Shown here piece by piece: positions 1-8,913 of a stretch of DNA of 32,509 nucleotides; the stretch's first letter is position 1, and each line of letters opens with the position of its first letter. The stretch spans positions 1-32,509 of the forward strand of contig WION01000570.1 in assembly GCA_015039365.1 (NCBI GenBank). Direction: 5' to 3'. Source of the stretch: Amanita rubescens. Its lineage: Eukaryota > Basidiomycota > Agaricomycetes > Agaricales > Amanitaceae. A model generated the notes under the pieces. It was not told the DNA's origin, did no database searches, and saw nothing but the letters and a program-made list of their open reading frames with translations. Made by a program: the position numbers and the translations under genes.

Positions 1-20
1 GTGGGGGTGAAACGGTTCAT
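1..20 (-). CDS. Start of a zinc-cluster family paralog (cut by window edge)
   Basis: The complement of 18-20 is an ATG, and the next codons read MNRFTP before the window ends. Gene B starts MNRF, and the DNA just upstream of this ATG (a T-rich run, then the shared 14-base motif at 75-88) matches the DNA upstream of gene B at 2991-3075. It is therefore probably the start of a fourth member of the A/B/C family running off the left edge. Only six codons are visible, so this rests on upstream similarity. Confidence 0.4.
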
Positions 21-74
21 GGCTGGAAAGACTTGACGAGTTTTTTTTGGGGGGTTGTTGACGCCTTCCACAGT

Positions 75-88
75 CACATTATATCCCG
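75..88 (-). promoter_or_regulatory. Shared upstream motif, copy 1
   Basis: The plus strand reads CACATTATATCCCG; the gene strand therefore reads CGGGATATAATGTG, which contains a TATA-like centre. It lies 54 bases upstream of the start codon at 20. The same 14 bases lie upstream of genes A, B and C, so it is probably a core promoter element duplicated with the family. Confidence 0.5.
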
Positions 89-113
89 ATTGACGCTATA
101 CTATATACATTTT

Positions 114-1062
114 TCAGCGCGTCAACCCTTTCGCTTTAGCTCGCGTCATCGGCCCCTCTTCTGCACGGATGACCATCTCGATCATATTGTCCAGGTACCG
201 TTCCATCGTCTTGAATGCTCGCGAGATTCCTTTTGCAAGCCAACACCTCCGAAGAGGGACACGCGATGGACTTGGCTGGGGCCGGAGGTTTGGCATCTTT
301 TCTGCTTTGGAGTAGGGATTGAGGGAGCAGACCTTCTTACTGATAACGCAGAAAAAGCACTGGTTGCGCTTTTTGCCCCTTTCAAAGCCACAATATATAC
401 CACGTTTCTCGCATCGTTCGCACTAGGAGAAATTAACAAAGACCGGTAGAACTAGAATCGAATTACTTACACGATCAATCCGTTGTTCCTTCTGCTTAGC
501 TACCCACGCCTTCATCTTGCTTTTATTCGCAAGCAAATCCGACCAATCTTTGGAAGTAATGCTGTATGGCACGTCGTCGTCGCCAGACTTGACCTTGCGT
601 CTCGGGGGACCGATCTTTGTCAGTGGGGTTCTTAGCCGCTCGGAATGAGGATCAGCGGGTGGTGGATTCGGGGATGGGATTTGTTTCGGCTGTCCACCGT
701 ACCCGACGTCAAGGCGTGTCGGGAGAGTCGAACGGAGATCAGGAGAGAATTCGTCCAACCAAGGACCCCACTGTGAAGACGCGTTGCGTTCGAGATGGGC
801 AAACTTGACCTTGAACAAATCTACCGCTTCTGGTGGAGTAGATCTCCCACGGAGAGATTGTTCAAGTTGAGTCTGTGAAACGCATCAGTAAAGATAAAAA
901 ACAACATAAATCACTTACCGCAAGCGAAAGGATTTCCCTACCAAACTCTTCCCATTCCGACTCTGGAGCCCCACCAACAGGCTTGTCAAGCCGATCAAGT
1001 TGTTGCATGACTTTTTCCACTTCGTCTGTGGTGACAGTGAGTATCCGAGATAAGCTGTTCAT
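114..1062 (-). CDS. Gene A: orphan protein with C-terminal Zn2Cys6-like cluster, 284 aa
   Basis: Three exons: 1062-919, 872-471 and 422-114, with introns 873-918 and 423-470, both phase 0 with GTAAGT donors and CAG/TAG acceptors. The start is the ATG at 1062 (MNSLSR), because the frame further upstream opens only with GTG and gene B starts at the matching place. Features in order: a helical N-terminus ending ESEWEEFGRE, a WGPWLDE motif, a Pro/basic linker, DWSDLLANKSKMKAWVAK, then a cysteine cluster with C-x2-C-x6-C-x10-C-x2-C-x6-C spacing (C183, C186, C193, C204, C207, C214), and a helical tail. That spacing fits the fungal Zn2Cys6 pattern, but the cluster is C-terminal and lacks most of the usual basic residues in its first half. 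It is a close paralog of gene C and lacks C's long acidic tract. Role unknown; nucleic-acid or protein binding is an inference. Confidence 0.8.
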
Positions 1063-1125
1063 GACGCGACGATAGGGTTGTGGCATTTGTCGTCGACCCG
1101 AATTATAATTATAATTTTCCACGGT

Positions 1126-1139
1126 CACATTATATCCCG
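1126..1139 (-). promoter_or_regulatory. Shared upstream motif, copy 2 (gene A)
   Basis: Same 14 bases as at 75-88, 63 bases upstream of the gene A start codon. The spacing is identical to that in gene C. The TATA-like centre suggests a core promoter. Confidence 0.5.
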
Positions 1140-1325
1140 GAGCACAGACATGGAAACGGGCAGCGGCTTTGGATTTCGGGGATTGGGCATGACTTGCGGA
1201 ACAATGTCAACGTCGCGCCAGAGAATAGCGGTGTAGTCGATAGTTTTGATATTTCCCGAACGGCTTCAAGGCCTTGGTATCCCCCTCTTCCTCGGGCATG
1301 TGCGACATATCCATGTTTAAAAAGT
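1140..1325 (-). pseudogene. Shrunken remnant of gene D
   Basis: This stretch matches pieces of gene D (about 4450-4990) in the same order and strand, with internal deletions. Shared runs include CATGACTTGCGGA, TATCCCCCTCTTC and CATGTGCGACATATCCATG. Gene D's 3' part lies just beyond gene C in the same way that this remnant lies just beyond gene A, so the A and C blocks were duplicated together with part of D. No open frame survives. Confidence 0.75.
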
Positions 1326-1667
1326 CCGACGGATGATGAAAATCGACAAGATCACCACCACCGCACAAGTCGCCATTGTTCGCCCGTCCAAAGTCAGACT
1401 AAAGGTTACCCTGACAAGTCGGCTAATTACATAAATGTCGGCAAGATCGTCGTCATCGCACAAGTTGCAATTGTTGTTATTTGCCGACTCTGTCGCACGT
1501 CCATAATTTCCTTATTACGTGATGAGAGTTCCCTGCTATCAAAGGCTCAGAAGCCCGCGTGCCAAGCCTCAAGTTGAACTTCCCGTCCGGCGTATACAAA
1601 AGTGTTCGGGTGAAGACTGATACACCAAGACGACACTTTTTATTACAAACAGAGTGACCCGGCACTC
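1326..1667. other. Intergenic, no gene seen
   Basis: This is the rest of the spacer between the gene D remnant and the 3' end of gene B. It contains two diverged copies of a segment with GACAAGTCG/GGCAAGATCGTCGTCATCGC-like wording (about 1345-1390 and 1435-1475). No frame with splice support was found. Confidence 0.5.
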
Positions 1668-2990
1668 TCAATCCCGTTCATTTCCTACGCCCTCGTCCTT
1701 TTCAACAACTTCTCCCAGTTCCACCAAGTCTCGCTCCGCCATCTCGATCATGGTGCCCATATAACCTTTCATCATATTCAATAGTTTGAGACTCATCTTG
1801 CGCCCCAACACCTCCGCTCGATGGTCCAAATCGATAGATGGACCCGGGATTGGCGTCGATGGGACCACTCGACGGGGTTTAGGTGCAGGAGATGGGGATG
1901 GAGTGGTCGGCTCGTCGACTCGTACACGCTTGGAGGGGACGGTGACTACGTTCGACTCGTCGGGTTTACGCTTAGCAGGCTCCACAGTTGACATGTTAGG
2001 ATTGAGGGAGCAAGGTTTCTTGCTCTCAGCGCACGTGAAGCAATGGGATCGATTCTTGTTCAACTCGAATGCGCAGTACAAGTCGCGTACCTCGCAAAGT
2101 TCACACTAAGAAAGGTGAGTAAGGACGGTGAGAGGCGTAAAGTTCGATGGCTTACCCGAGGTTGGCGTTGTTCCCTTTGGGCTGCTACCCACATGGGCAT
2201 CCGAACTTCGTCATTGGAAAGGGATAGCCAGTTGGTCCGTTTGAGATGGGTAGGGAGTGTTACCGGTACAAGAGGAGGAGATGCGCGGGGGGCACGAAGT
2301 GATGCAGGGGGTTGAGGAGTAGACGCGCGGGGGGCACGAACTGATGCAAGGGGTTGAGGAGTAGTAGGAACAGTAACGGCAGGAGACGCGCGGGGGGCAC
2401 GAACTGATGCAGGGGGCGGAGGTTTAACTTGAGTAGTGGGAACGGTAGGTAGAGAAACTTTGTCGACGGCGACCGTATCATCAGCGTTGTCAGCGTTATC
2501 TTCATCCTCATCGGCAGATTGTTCTTCACCACGGACAGGGATAGGTTGATGAATGATGTTCGGTTGGAGACCGCGACGAACAGGACGTGGGTGAGGTACA
2601 GCTACGTGTTGTGCGACAGCGGGAGGTACTTGAAGGGCTGGCAGTTTCTGACGCATACCTGGACACACCTCGTCCAGCCAAGGCCCCCAATTCATAAGCG
2701 CGTTCGCCTCCATCGTATCGAGCATCTTTTCTATAACGACGGCAATCTCTTGAGGAGGGGGTAAACCTTGAAGGAGGTTATGAAGACGGAGCTAGAAACA
2801 TGAATTAGTAGAGAAAAATCGGACAAGTAGCAGGACTTACGACGAGAGCAGCACTGCGCCGGCCCCAACACTCCCATTCCGACTCTGCAGCACCACTACC
2901 AGGCGGGGTGAGTCGCAGTAGAGTTTGTTTGATCTGTTTCATTTCAGATACAGCAGCAGCAGTAAATGTAGCAGAGCTGAACCGGTTCAT
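1668..2990 (-). CDS. Gene B: orphan protein with C-terminal Zn2Cys6-like cluster, 407 aa
   Basis: Three exons: 2990-2841, 2791-2156 and 2105-1668, with introns 2792-2840 and 2106-2155, phase 0, in the same places as in A and C. The start ATG at 2990 gives MNRFSS. It shares with A and C the ESEWE motif, the NWGPWLDE motif and the six-cysteine cluster (C263, C266, C273, C284, C287, C294; CFTC followed by ESKKPC). It differs in having a Pro-rich middle with three copies of an ASVRAPRAS-type repeat, encoded by a minisatellite at about 2280-2420. The C-terminus holds a basic KRVRVDEP stretch and a Met-rich helix. It is the most diverged of the three paralogs. Function unknown. Confidence 0.8.
2275..2420. 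repeat. Coding minisatellite inside gene B
   Basis: Three imperfect copies of a roughly 40-60-base unit sharing CGCGCGGGGGGCACGAA are seen. They encode the repeated ASVRAPRAS/PQPPASLRAPRAS segments. Unit length varies in multiples of three, so the frame is kept. Confidence 0.75.
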
Positions 2991-3061
2991 CGTGGTTCTG
3001 GCTGGAAAGACTAGACGCGTTTTTTTTTTTTGTGTCGAAGCAGTTCAGACCTTCCCACAGT

Positions 3062-3075
3062 CACATTATATCCCG
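3062..3075 (-). promoter_or_regulatory. Shared upstream motif, copy 3 (gene B)
   Basis: Same 14 bases as at 75-88, 71 bases upstream of the gene B start codon and inside the spacer after gene C. Flanking bases (CAGT before it) match copy 1, whereas copies 2 and 4 have CGGT, so the upstream regions fall into two pairs. Confidence 0.5.
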
Positions 3076-3136
3076 TTTTCGACGCTCACGGCGCCCAGTA
3101 TTCGCGTAGCCAGAATATACATATTTAGCGCGTCAA

Positions 3137-4344
3137 TCATATACCCATTCCAGCCTTTGACTTCCGACGCGTCATCGGTCCCTCTTCAGCACGGATCCGT
3201 TTCTCGACCATCTCGATCATGGTGTGTAAGTACCCATCCATTGTCTTGAAATGCTTGAGGTCCGTTTTGCGAGCCAACACCTCTGCCATTGATGGGGAGA
3301 TTCGCTCATTGGAAGAGAGTGGTCCTTGGCCAGCGGCGATATTGGACTGCGCCGCTTTGGAACGACGAGGCTTGAGATTGATGGAGCAGACCTTCTTACT
3401 GATACAGCAGGTAAAGCACCGAGTGCGTTTTTTGCCGGTTTCAAACCCACAGTATACACCACGTTTCTCGCACAGTCCACACTAGGAGACATGAGCAAAG
3501 ATCAGAACTAGAATTGAATCACTTACACGATCAATCCGCTGTCCCTTCTGCTTAGCTACCCACGCCTTCATCTTGCTTTTATTCGCAAGCAAATCCGACC
3601 AGTCTTTGAGAGTAATGCTGTATGGCAGAGGGTCGTCGTCGTTGTCCTCCTCCTCCTCGTCCACTTCCTCACCATTATCGTCTCCCTCGCCACCATCCCC
3701 GTCATTCACAGCTTCGTCCTCTCCATCGATTTCATCCCCATCCCCATCTTCATCCCCAGAAGACCCGTTCAAGTCCTCGTCGAGGTTGGCGACGGGCATC
3801 GACTTTGATTTGGCATTGCGTCTAGGGGGACCAATCTTTGTCGTAGGAACAGTGCGTGGCCGCTTGAAAGGAGGATCAGCGGGACTCGAGTCAGACCGTC
3901 GTTTGTTCTGCTTTGGCGGATTCGGGAATGGGATTTGTTTCGGCTGTCCACCGTACCCATGTATATGAACAAAGTTGCGACCAGGGACATCAAGGCGTGT
4001 CGGGAGAGTTGAACGGAGACCAGGAGAGAGCTCGTCCAACCAAGGACCCCACTGCGAAGACGCGTTGCATTCGAGATGGGCAAACTTGACCTTGAACAAA
4101 TCTACCGCTTCTGGTGGAGTAGATCTCCCACGGAGAGATTGTTCAAGTTGAGTCTGTGAAACGCATCAGTAAAGATAAAAAACAAACATAAATCACTTAC
4201 CGCAAGCGAAAGGATTTCCCTACCAAACTCTTCCCATTCCGACTCTGGAGCCCCACCGACAGGCTTGTCAAGCCGATCAAGTTGTTGCATGACTTTTTCC
4301 ACTTCGTCTGTGGTGACAGTGAGTATCCGAGATAAGCTGTTCAT
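3137..4344 (-). CDS. Gene C: orphan protein with C-terminal Zn2Cys6-like cluster, 371 aa
   Basis: Three exons: 4344-4201, 4153-3527 and 3481-3137, with introns 4154-4200 and 3482-3526, phase 0. It starts at the ATG for MNSLSR; the frame upstream begins only with GTG. Exon 1 is nearly identical to gene A. Exon 2 carries the WGPWLDE motif, a basic Pro-rich linker (KRPRTVPTTK), then a long Asp/Glu/Gly tract (about residues 150-200) that gene A lacks, and DWSDLLANKSKMKAWVAK. Exon 3 holds the six-cysteine cluster (C258, C261, C268, C279, C282, C289) and a tail ending TMIEMVEKRIRAEEGPMTRR. The acidic tract and basic patches would fit a nuclear protein, but that is inference. Confidence 0.85.
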
Positions 4345-4407
4345 GACGCGACGATAGGGTTGTGGCGTTTGTCGTCGACCCGAATTATAATTATAATTTT
4401 CCACGGT

Positions 4408-4421
4408 CACATTATATCCCG
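4408..4421 (-). promoter_or_regulatory. Shared upstream motif, copy 4 (gene C)
   Basis: Same 14 bases as at 75-88, 63 bases upstream of the gene C start codon. It lies only a few bases beyond the stop codon of gene D (4425), so gene C's promoter is squeezed between the two genes. Confidence 0.5.
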
Positions 4422-4424
4422 GTA

Positions 4425-6415
4425 TTACAACAAACAGTGAGGGATAATCGGAGCACGGCCAGACATGTTATAAAATTGTTGCGTATAGAAACGGGCAGCG
4501 GCTTCTTCGATTTCAAGAAATTCTACTTGATTGCAATTATCAATACGCGAAAAGTTTGCAGGAATATCCAACCCTTTCCAACTGGACATGAGTTTCACCA
4601 ACGCGGTGACGTATTCACGACGGTCAATCGGCCTGTTGCTGGCAAAGCCGCGATTTTGACTGACGACAATTTGAAACAAGGAGATTTCGCTGCCATAGAA
4701 ACATTTCCGTAAAAGGTCGTTTGAAGCAGAGGTTGTGAGAGTGGTAAGACGACGATTGAGAGCCAGGAGCTCGCAACGGAAATTCAATTCGTAGAGTTCA
4801 GAAAGGATTTGCATAATGACGGGGGGATCGGGCATGACTTGCGGATCAATGTCAACGTCACGCCAGACAATGGCGGTATAGTCGATAGTTTCGATATTTC
4901 CAAAAATTTCCCGAACGGTCGACTTTCGCTTCGAGGCCTTGGTATCCCCCTCTTCATCGGGCATGTGCGACATATCCATGTTTAAAAAGTCCCTCCACAA
5001 CTGCGAAGGGAGGGCTACACCATCACCACGACTCAAGCGCCATTTGAGTCCTTGACGAAATCGAAGCCAATTGATGAGATAACGCAACTTTCTTTGGCTG
5101 TCGGTTGACGATACGAACATGCGCGGCTCGGGAAACGCATACTTTCTGAGCTCTGATTCTTTCCCTTGCAAATCATTCCGCTCCACTTCTTTCAAAGCAG
5201 TAGACCAGATGGGCATCTGAGGCGGGATAAGATGACTATCAGGATCCACAAACTTGTCCAAATCAGGAGCGCGCGGGCGGCGTTGAGATTGATGATGAAC
5301 TCGAGGTGACTTGCCTGCCGAACCTGGTACCGCGCTCCGCTGCTGCAACTCTCGCATCGACACCGTGTTTGAAACTGACGGGCGATCAGTTCTAATCATA
5401 GGATCCCGATCGGTGGCTGGCGTCGCCTCATCCTGAAATGGATCCCTGAATATTAAGAATGTGCGGCCAAAGTTGTGCATTGCCGCATATTTGCCTTGCT
5501 CGACGGCGTGCCCAGAAAATATAGACTGGAAAGGTGGCGTCGCGTCTTCCATTACAACTTGCGACGGCGGCTGTGGGGTGGCTATAGAAAGGATATTTGG
5601 GACCGAAGATCCAAAATTATCTGCCGTACGCATCAGCCATAGGGGAATTCCAGCGTCGAAAAACTCTTGGGCCTCTCGAGGATTGGAGACGTATGCGCCG
5701 ACGCAATCGGCAACCGTGGTGGCTCTCGGCTTTAAACCGAGCATACGCGGTTGGTATATTTCCAAGTAGTCCATCAGGCCATAGAGTTCGAGATAATAAC
5801 GCTGAAATTCGGCGATGCCGAACCGCATTTCCTGTAATGTGCTGTCTATAATTTCCAGACGGATGAGGGAGTGACGCATGGCGGTGCTCAAGGGCCCGAT
5901 GAATTGGGGGGCTTGATTGACGTTTTGCATGTACTTGATAACTCGCGAAGCAAGTTGTTCTTTGAGCGTGCGAAACCGATAGGTTATGCCCAAGGCGAGT
6001 TTGCCGAGGCGGATAGCGCTGCCTGGCGAATGAACAAAATCGGCCTCCAGAGCATCGTACCACATGATACTCAAGGGGTCGTTGGGTGATGTCGGCTTTT
6101 TAGGAATCGCAGCCATGTGGGGATAGTCCTTGAGATACGGCTGAGTCCATAACGTGTAGTCGTCTAGTCCAAACCGAAAATCGGCTCTAATCCGAATGTT
6201 GCGCTTTCCCCACGCAGGCTCGGGGATGTAATCGGCATTGGGGGAAGTGATCAAATATTTGCCATGTTGCCCAAAGTGACAGGCAACCCGGCCATCGAAA
6301 GCTCCAATCGTAGCTGATAATGGTTTCGATTGAGGGATCTGAATTATCAAGCGGTTCACTCACCATCTGCGGGTGTTTCGGCTACAACCCTGCCGAGATC
6401 GAATGGGAAATCCAT
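4425..6415 (-). CDS. Gene D: orphan Agaricomycete-type protein, 646 aa
   Basis: Two exons: 6415-6364 and 6313-4425, with a 50-base intron (6314-6363, GTGAGT...CAG, phase 1). The long frame by itself opens only with GTG at 6359. Adding the short first exon supplies an ATG (MDFPFDLGRVVAETPAD) and joins in frame. No known domain was recognised. Residues 1-250 are rich in aromatic and charged residues (GAFDGRVACHFGQHGKYL, RRNIRIR-like wording near residue 50). About 265-380 is Pro/Ser/Arg-rich and probably disordered. The C-terminal part has WLRFRQGLKWRLSRGDGV and several Trp/Tyr-rich helices. A truncated copy lies at 1140-1325, so the gene has taken part in local duplication. A hairpin core abuts its start codon. 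Function unknown. Confidence 0.8.
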
Positions 6416-6417
6416 GA

Positions 6418-6431
6418 CGACGCAAAGTCAA
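6418..6431 (+). repeat. Single exact hairpin core next to the gene D start codon
   Basis: The 14 bases CGACGCAAAGTCAA occur exactly, two bases upstream of the gene D ATG on the gene strand. The flanking arms pair over only three bases (TGA 6415-6417 with TCA 6432-6434), far less than in the clusters at 14.0-26.0 kb. It may be an old copy, or a protein-binding form of the core. Confidence 0.6.
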
Positions 6432-7212
6432 TCAACGATCACCAGAGGCAACGAAGCAGCCAAAAAAGGTGATGTGACAAAAGGTCACAGTGCGCACAAT
6501 AAAATTTAAAATTAATCAAATAATAATTAATTACATTGCGGGAATGAGACAAAAAACATGTGGGCATGCCTGAATAACTCTTTCTGCGCGCCACGTCAGA
6601 AGAGGGCATTGCGCGGATAACGCGACAACTCACCCTACACAATATCTCCTCCGGAGTCCGGGGTTACCAGTATGCGTGAGAACAGGACGGATGTCTCGCA
6701 ACTTGTCGGCAGGATGATGTTAGCCACAGGAGGTGCAGCGAGAAGAGAGTCATCTTGTCGACAGATGACAAGGGAGGACGTCGTCAGGACTCCAGGTATG
6801 AGAGTTAGCTGATATCAGGACGCGAAAAACAGAGGGGCGTGTAACAATTAAGGGCGAACTGTGAACGAGACCAAAAAGAGGCGCAATTCCGCATCTGTAT
6901 CCAAGGCTCTGCGCCTGGCATGCGTTGGGGAAAGGTCGCGTCCAAATCTAAAAAGCATCATGGTCACGCGTCTCGTCGAAGCGAGTAATGCCCCAAGTGT
7001 GAAGGCGCAGCGTAGCAGATGTTGTCACCGAAGAGCACGTTGCCGTGGCCAGCAAGCATACGTCGGGTCTCGCCAAAAAGCGGAGTTGCCGCGCGTCTCA
7101 GAGTATAGGTCGGGTTTGACCGAAGAGCACTTGAGCGGGAATTGCCTGGAGCGCGTAGCATACGTACCGAGTCCTTTCAGGCCTCGGAATATTAATCAAA
7201 TACAAATAATAA
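6432..7212. other. Intergenic spacer between genes D and E, no gene seen
   Basis: No frame with splice support was found. An AT-rich run reading ATTAATCAAATA then AATAATTA occurs at about 6510-6533 and again at 7193-7216, next to the gene E stop. The motif ACCGAAGAGCAC occurs twice (about 7028 and 7120), which points to local duplication. Part of this may be old 3' flank of gene E. Confidence 0.5.
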
Positions 7213-8789
7213 TTACGATTCATTAGGCATGCCGCTCATGGAAATGGCCGCCTGCAAAATGAGTGATGCAGGCGCAGCCCCTTCCATCTTCTTGTCTGAG
7301 GTGTTTAACCACCTCAGGAGGTCATCTTTACTGACCTCCCGGCCTCCGTGACCGGGAATGAGACTACCGCAAATCGCATTGAGCGATGAATTGCGGATCA
7401 CCATCGCGAATAATCCTTTCATCGTTTTTTCGTCCCCACAATTCCGGCCATAAGTGCTTCCGTGGAAACGCGTGTTGTTGTACTTCCACTGAAATGAATG
7501 GTCAGTGGACAGCAAACATTAGAATATAATAAACTTACGAATTGCGGTATTCCGCATCCGAAACATATACCATCGTTGTACTTTGTTTCTCTTGCAAAAA
7601 CCCTAAACAAATCCGGGTCGTATTTGCGACAGTTGGAGGTGGATGGATGGGGTTCATCCCCATTCACCCAGCAGATGACGCAATGGAGCCGCAATCGATC
7701 CAGGCATTGACGGAGAGTGTGAGGATCGAGCGGCGGCGGCGGAGTGGACCTAGGCATCGGCGCCACCACCGTTTCTTCATCCGTCGGCTGCTGCGGTGAT
7801 GGTGACGGCGGCATGGGCTGAACGTTGGGCTGAGGTTCCACTTCGTCCATCCACCCGTCTAATACGTGTCCTATGGACGAGAACAGAGTTGAAAAGGAAC
7901 GGTGAGGTCGCACAGCATGAGCGAATTTGAGCGTAGCCGAAGCAATGGCCTGCTGGTACTCTTCTACAGCGGATGAATAGTCCGCTCTTGTTTTCTTCGC
8001 TTGGACGTCGTCCAAGCATGGATCTTCTAAATTCCTTTTAAGTCGGCGTGGGGACTCCACGTCTGCGGTCAGTTCCCTGACCTCGTTTTCTTCGGCTTTA
8101 TCTGCATATATGCGTGTCAAATGACGCGTTGAATACGTATCGGCTGGATACTCACTCTCTTCCTCTTCAGCGGCAGTATCAGCCCCTTTTTCCTCGACAT
8201 GGCGGGCTTATATGCGCATCAAATGACGCGTTGAATACATATCAACTAGATACTCACTCTCGTCATCGGAGGCAGTATCAGCCCCTTTTTCCTCGACATG
8301 GCGGGCTTTTATGGACGTCAAATGACGCGTTGAATACATATCGACTGGATACTCACTCTCGTCATCGGAGGCAGTCGCCGCCGCTGCTTATATGCGCGTC
8401 AGATGAGGCGTTGAATACATAGTATCGGCTGGATACTCACTCCCTTCCTCTTCATCGTCATCATCAGAGGCAGTCTCTTCTTCATCACGTTGTTGACACT
8501 TCTTGGCATGGCGCTAACCGGCTGTTGAGCAAAAAAAAAACCCCGAAAACAATGAACAACATACCTTCATTTCTTGCAAGTTTTTTCGCTGACAGTTGCA
8601 CCGGATGCAGTGGAACCGACCAGTATTAGGATTTCGGGGCAGGGGGATAAACCCAGCCATGCCTGGATAGTATACCTCGACGACTTGTTCTTTGCAAGTT
8701 CTCTTGTGGTCTTTTCTTGAACTGGCAGTTGCCGTCCCGTCGTTGTACTTGCTGCAGTTTGTGCAGAGGGATTCGGTAGCGTTCGACAT
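7213..8789 (-). CDS. Gene E: CCHC zinc-finger protein with helicase-F-type C-terminus, 420 aa
   Basis: Seven exons: 8789-8565, 8513-8441, 8383-8357, 8305-8258, 8206-8156, 8101-7539 and 7488-7213. The N-terminus has two fingers of one kind, C9-x2-C12-x15-H28-x3-C32 and C61-x2-C64-x12-H77-x3-C81. Intron 1 splits the second finger, and only the TAG acceptor completes it. Exons 2-5 encode an acidic repeat region (TASDDDDEEE, then RHVEEKGADTASDDE-like copies) made by tandem duplication of an exon-intron unit. The C-terminus (from about residue 280) has C282-x2-C285-x7-H293-x5-C299, then C321-x2-C324, then a domain with H-G-S-T and GHGGRE. This matches the end of gene F in order and wording (CVICWVNG against CVGCWLRG). 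The gene lies 124 bases downstream of F on the same strand. It is probably a nuclear nucleic-acid-binding partner or a derivative of F (inference). Confidence 0.85.
8102..8440 (-). repeat. Tandem exon-intron units inside gene E
   Basis: Four introns (8440-8384, 8356-8306, 8257-8207, 8155-8102) all start GTGAGTAT and share a body with TATTCAACGCGTCAT. They alternate with exons of 27, 48 and 51 bases that share CCCGCCATGTCGAGG and ACTGCC. Donor-to-donor spacing is 84, 99 and 102 bases. All four introns are phase 1 and the exons between them are multiples of three, so each added unit keeps the frame. Several acceptors end in AAG, with a CAG three bases later in one case. Confidence 0.85.
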
Positions 8790-8913
8790 TGATAGATTAG
8801 ATGAGAGGAAGAGATAGAAAACGCGAAGCCGCGGAAGACGTCGGAGTTTTGGTTTTGACAGCTGAGAGATCGACGGTGCGTCACAACGTCGTTTGACACC
8901 TGTTGTAACTATA

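Noticed and set aside
862..1128. Longer N-terminus of gene A (and of gene C at 4410) beginning MTVENYNYN
   Set aside because: The start would be GTG, which is not a normal start in fungal nuclear genes, and the extra codons overlap the shared upstream motif. The ATG for MNSLSR matches gene B's start.
3573..3968. Plus-strand Ser/Pro-rich frame
   Set aside because: Antisense to the acidic tract of gene C; GA/TC-rich codons read as Ser/Pro on the other strand.
4425..6359. Gene D starting at 6359
   Set aside because: That start is GTG inside what reads as an intron; a 52-base upstream exon with ATG and correct phase is a better model.
8114..8422. Plus-strand frame with repeated ALNTYRLDTHS
   Set aside because: Antisense to the duplicated introns and exons of gene E; repetition comes from the DNA repeat.
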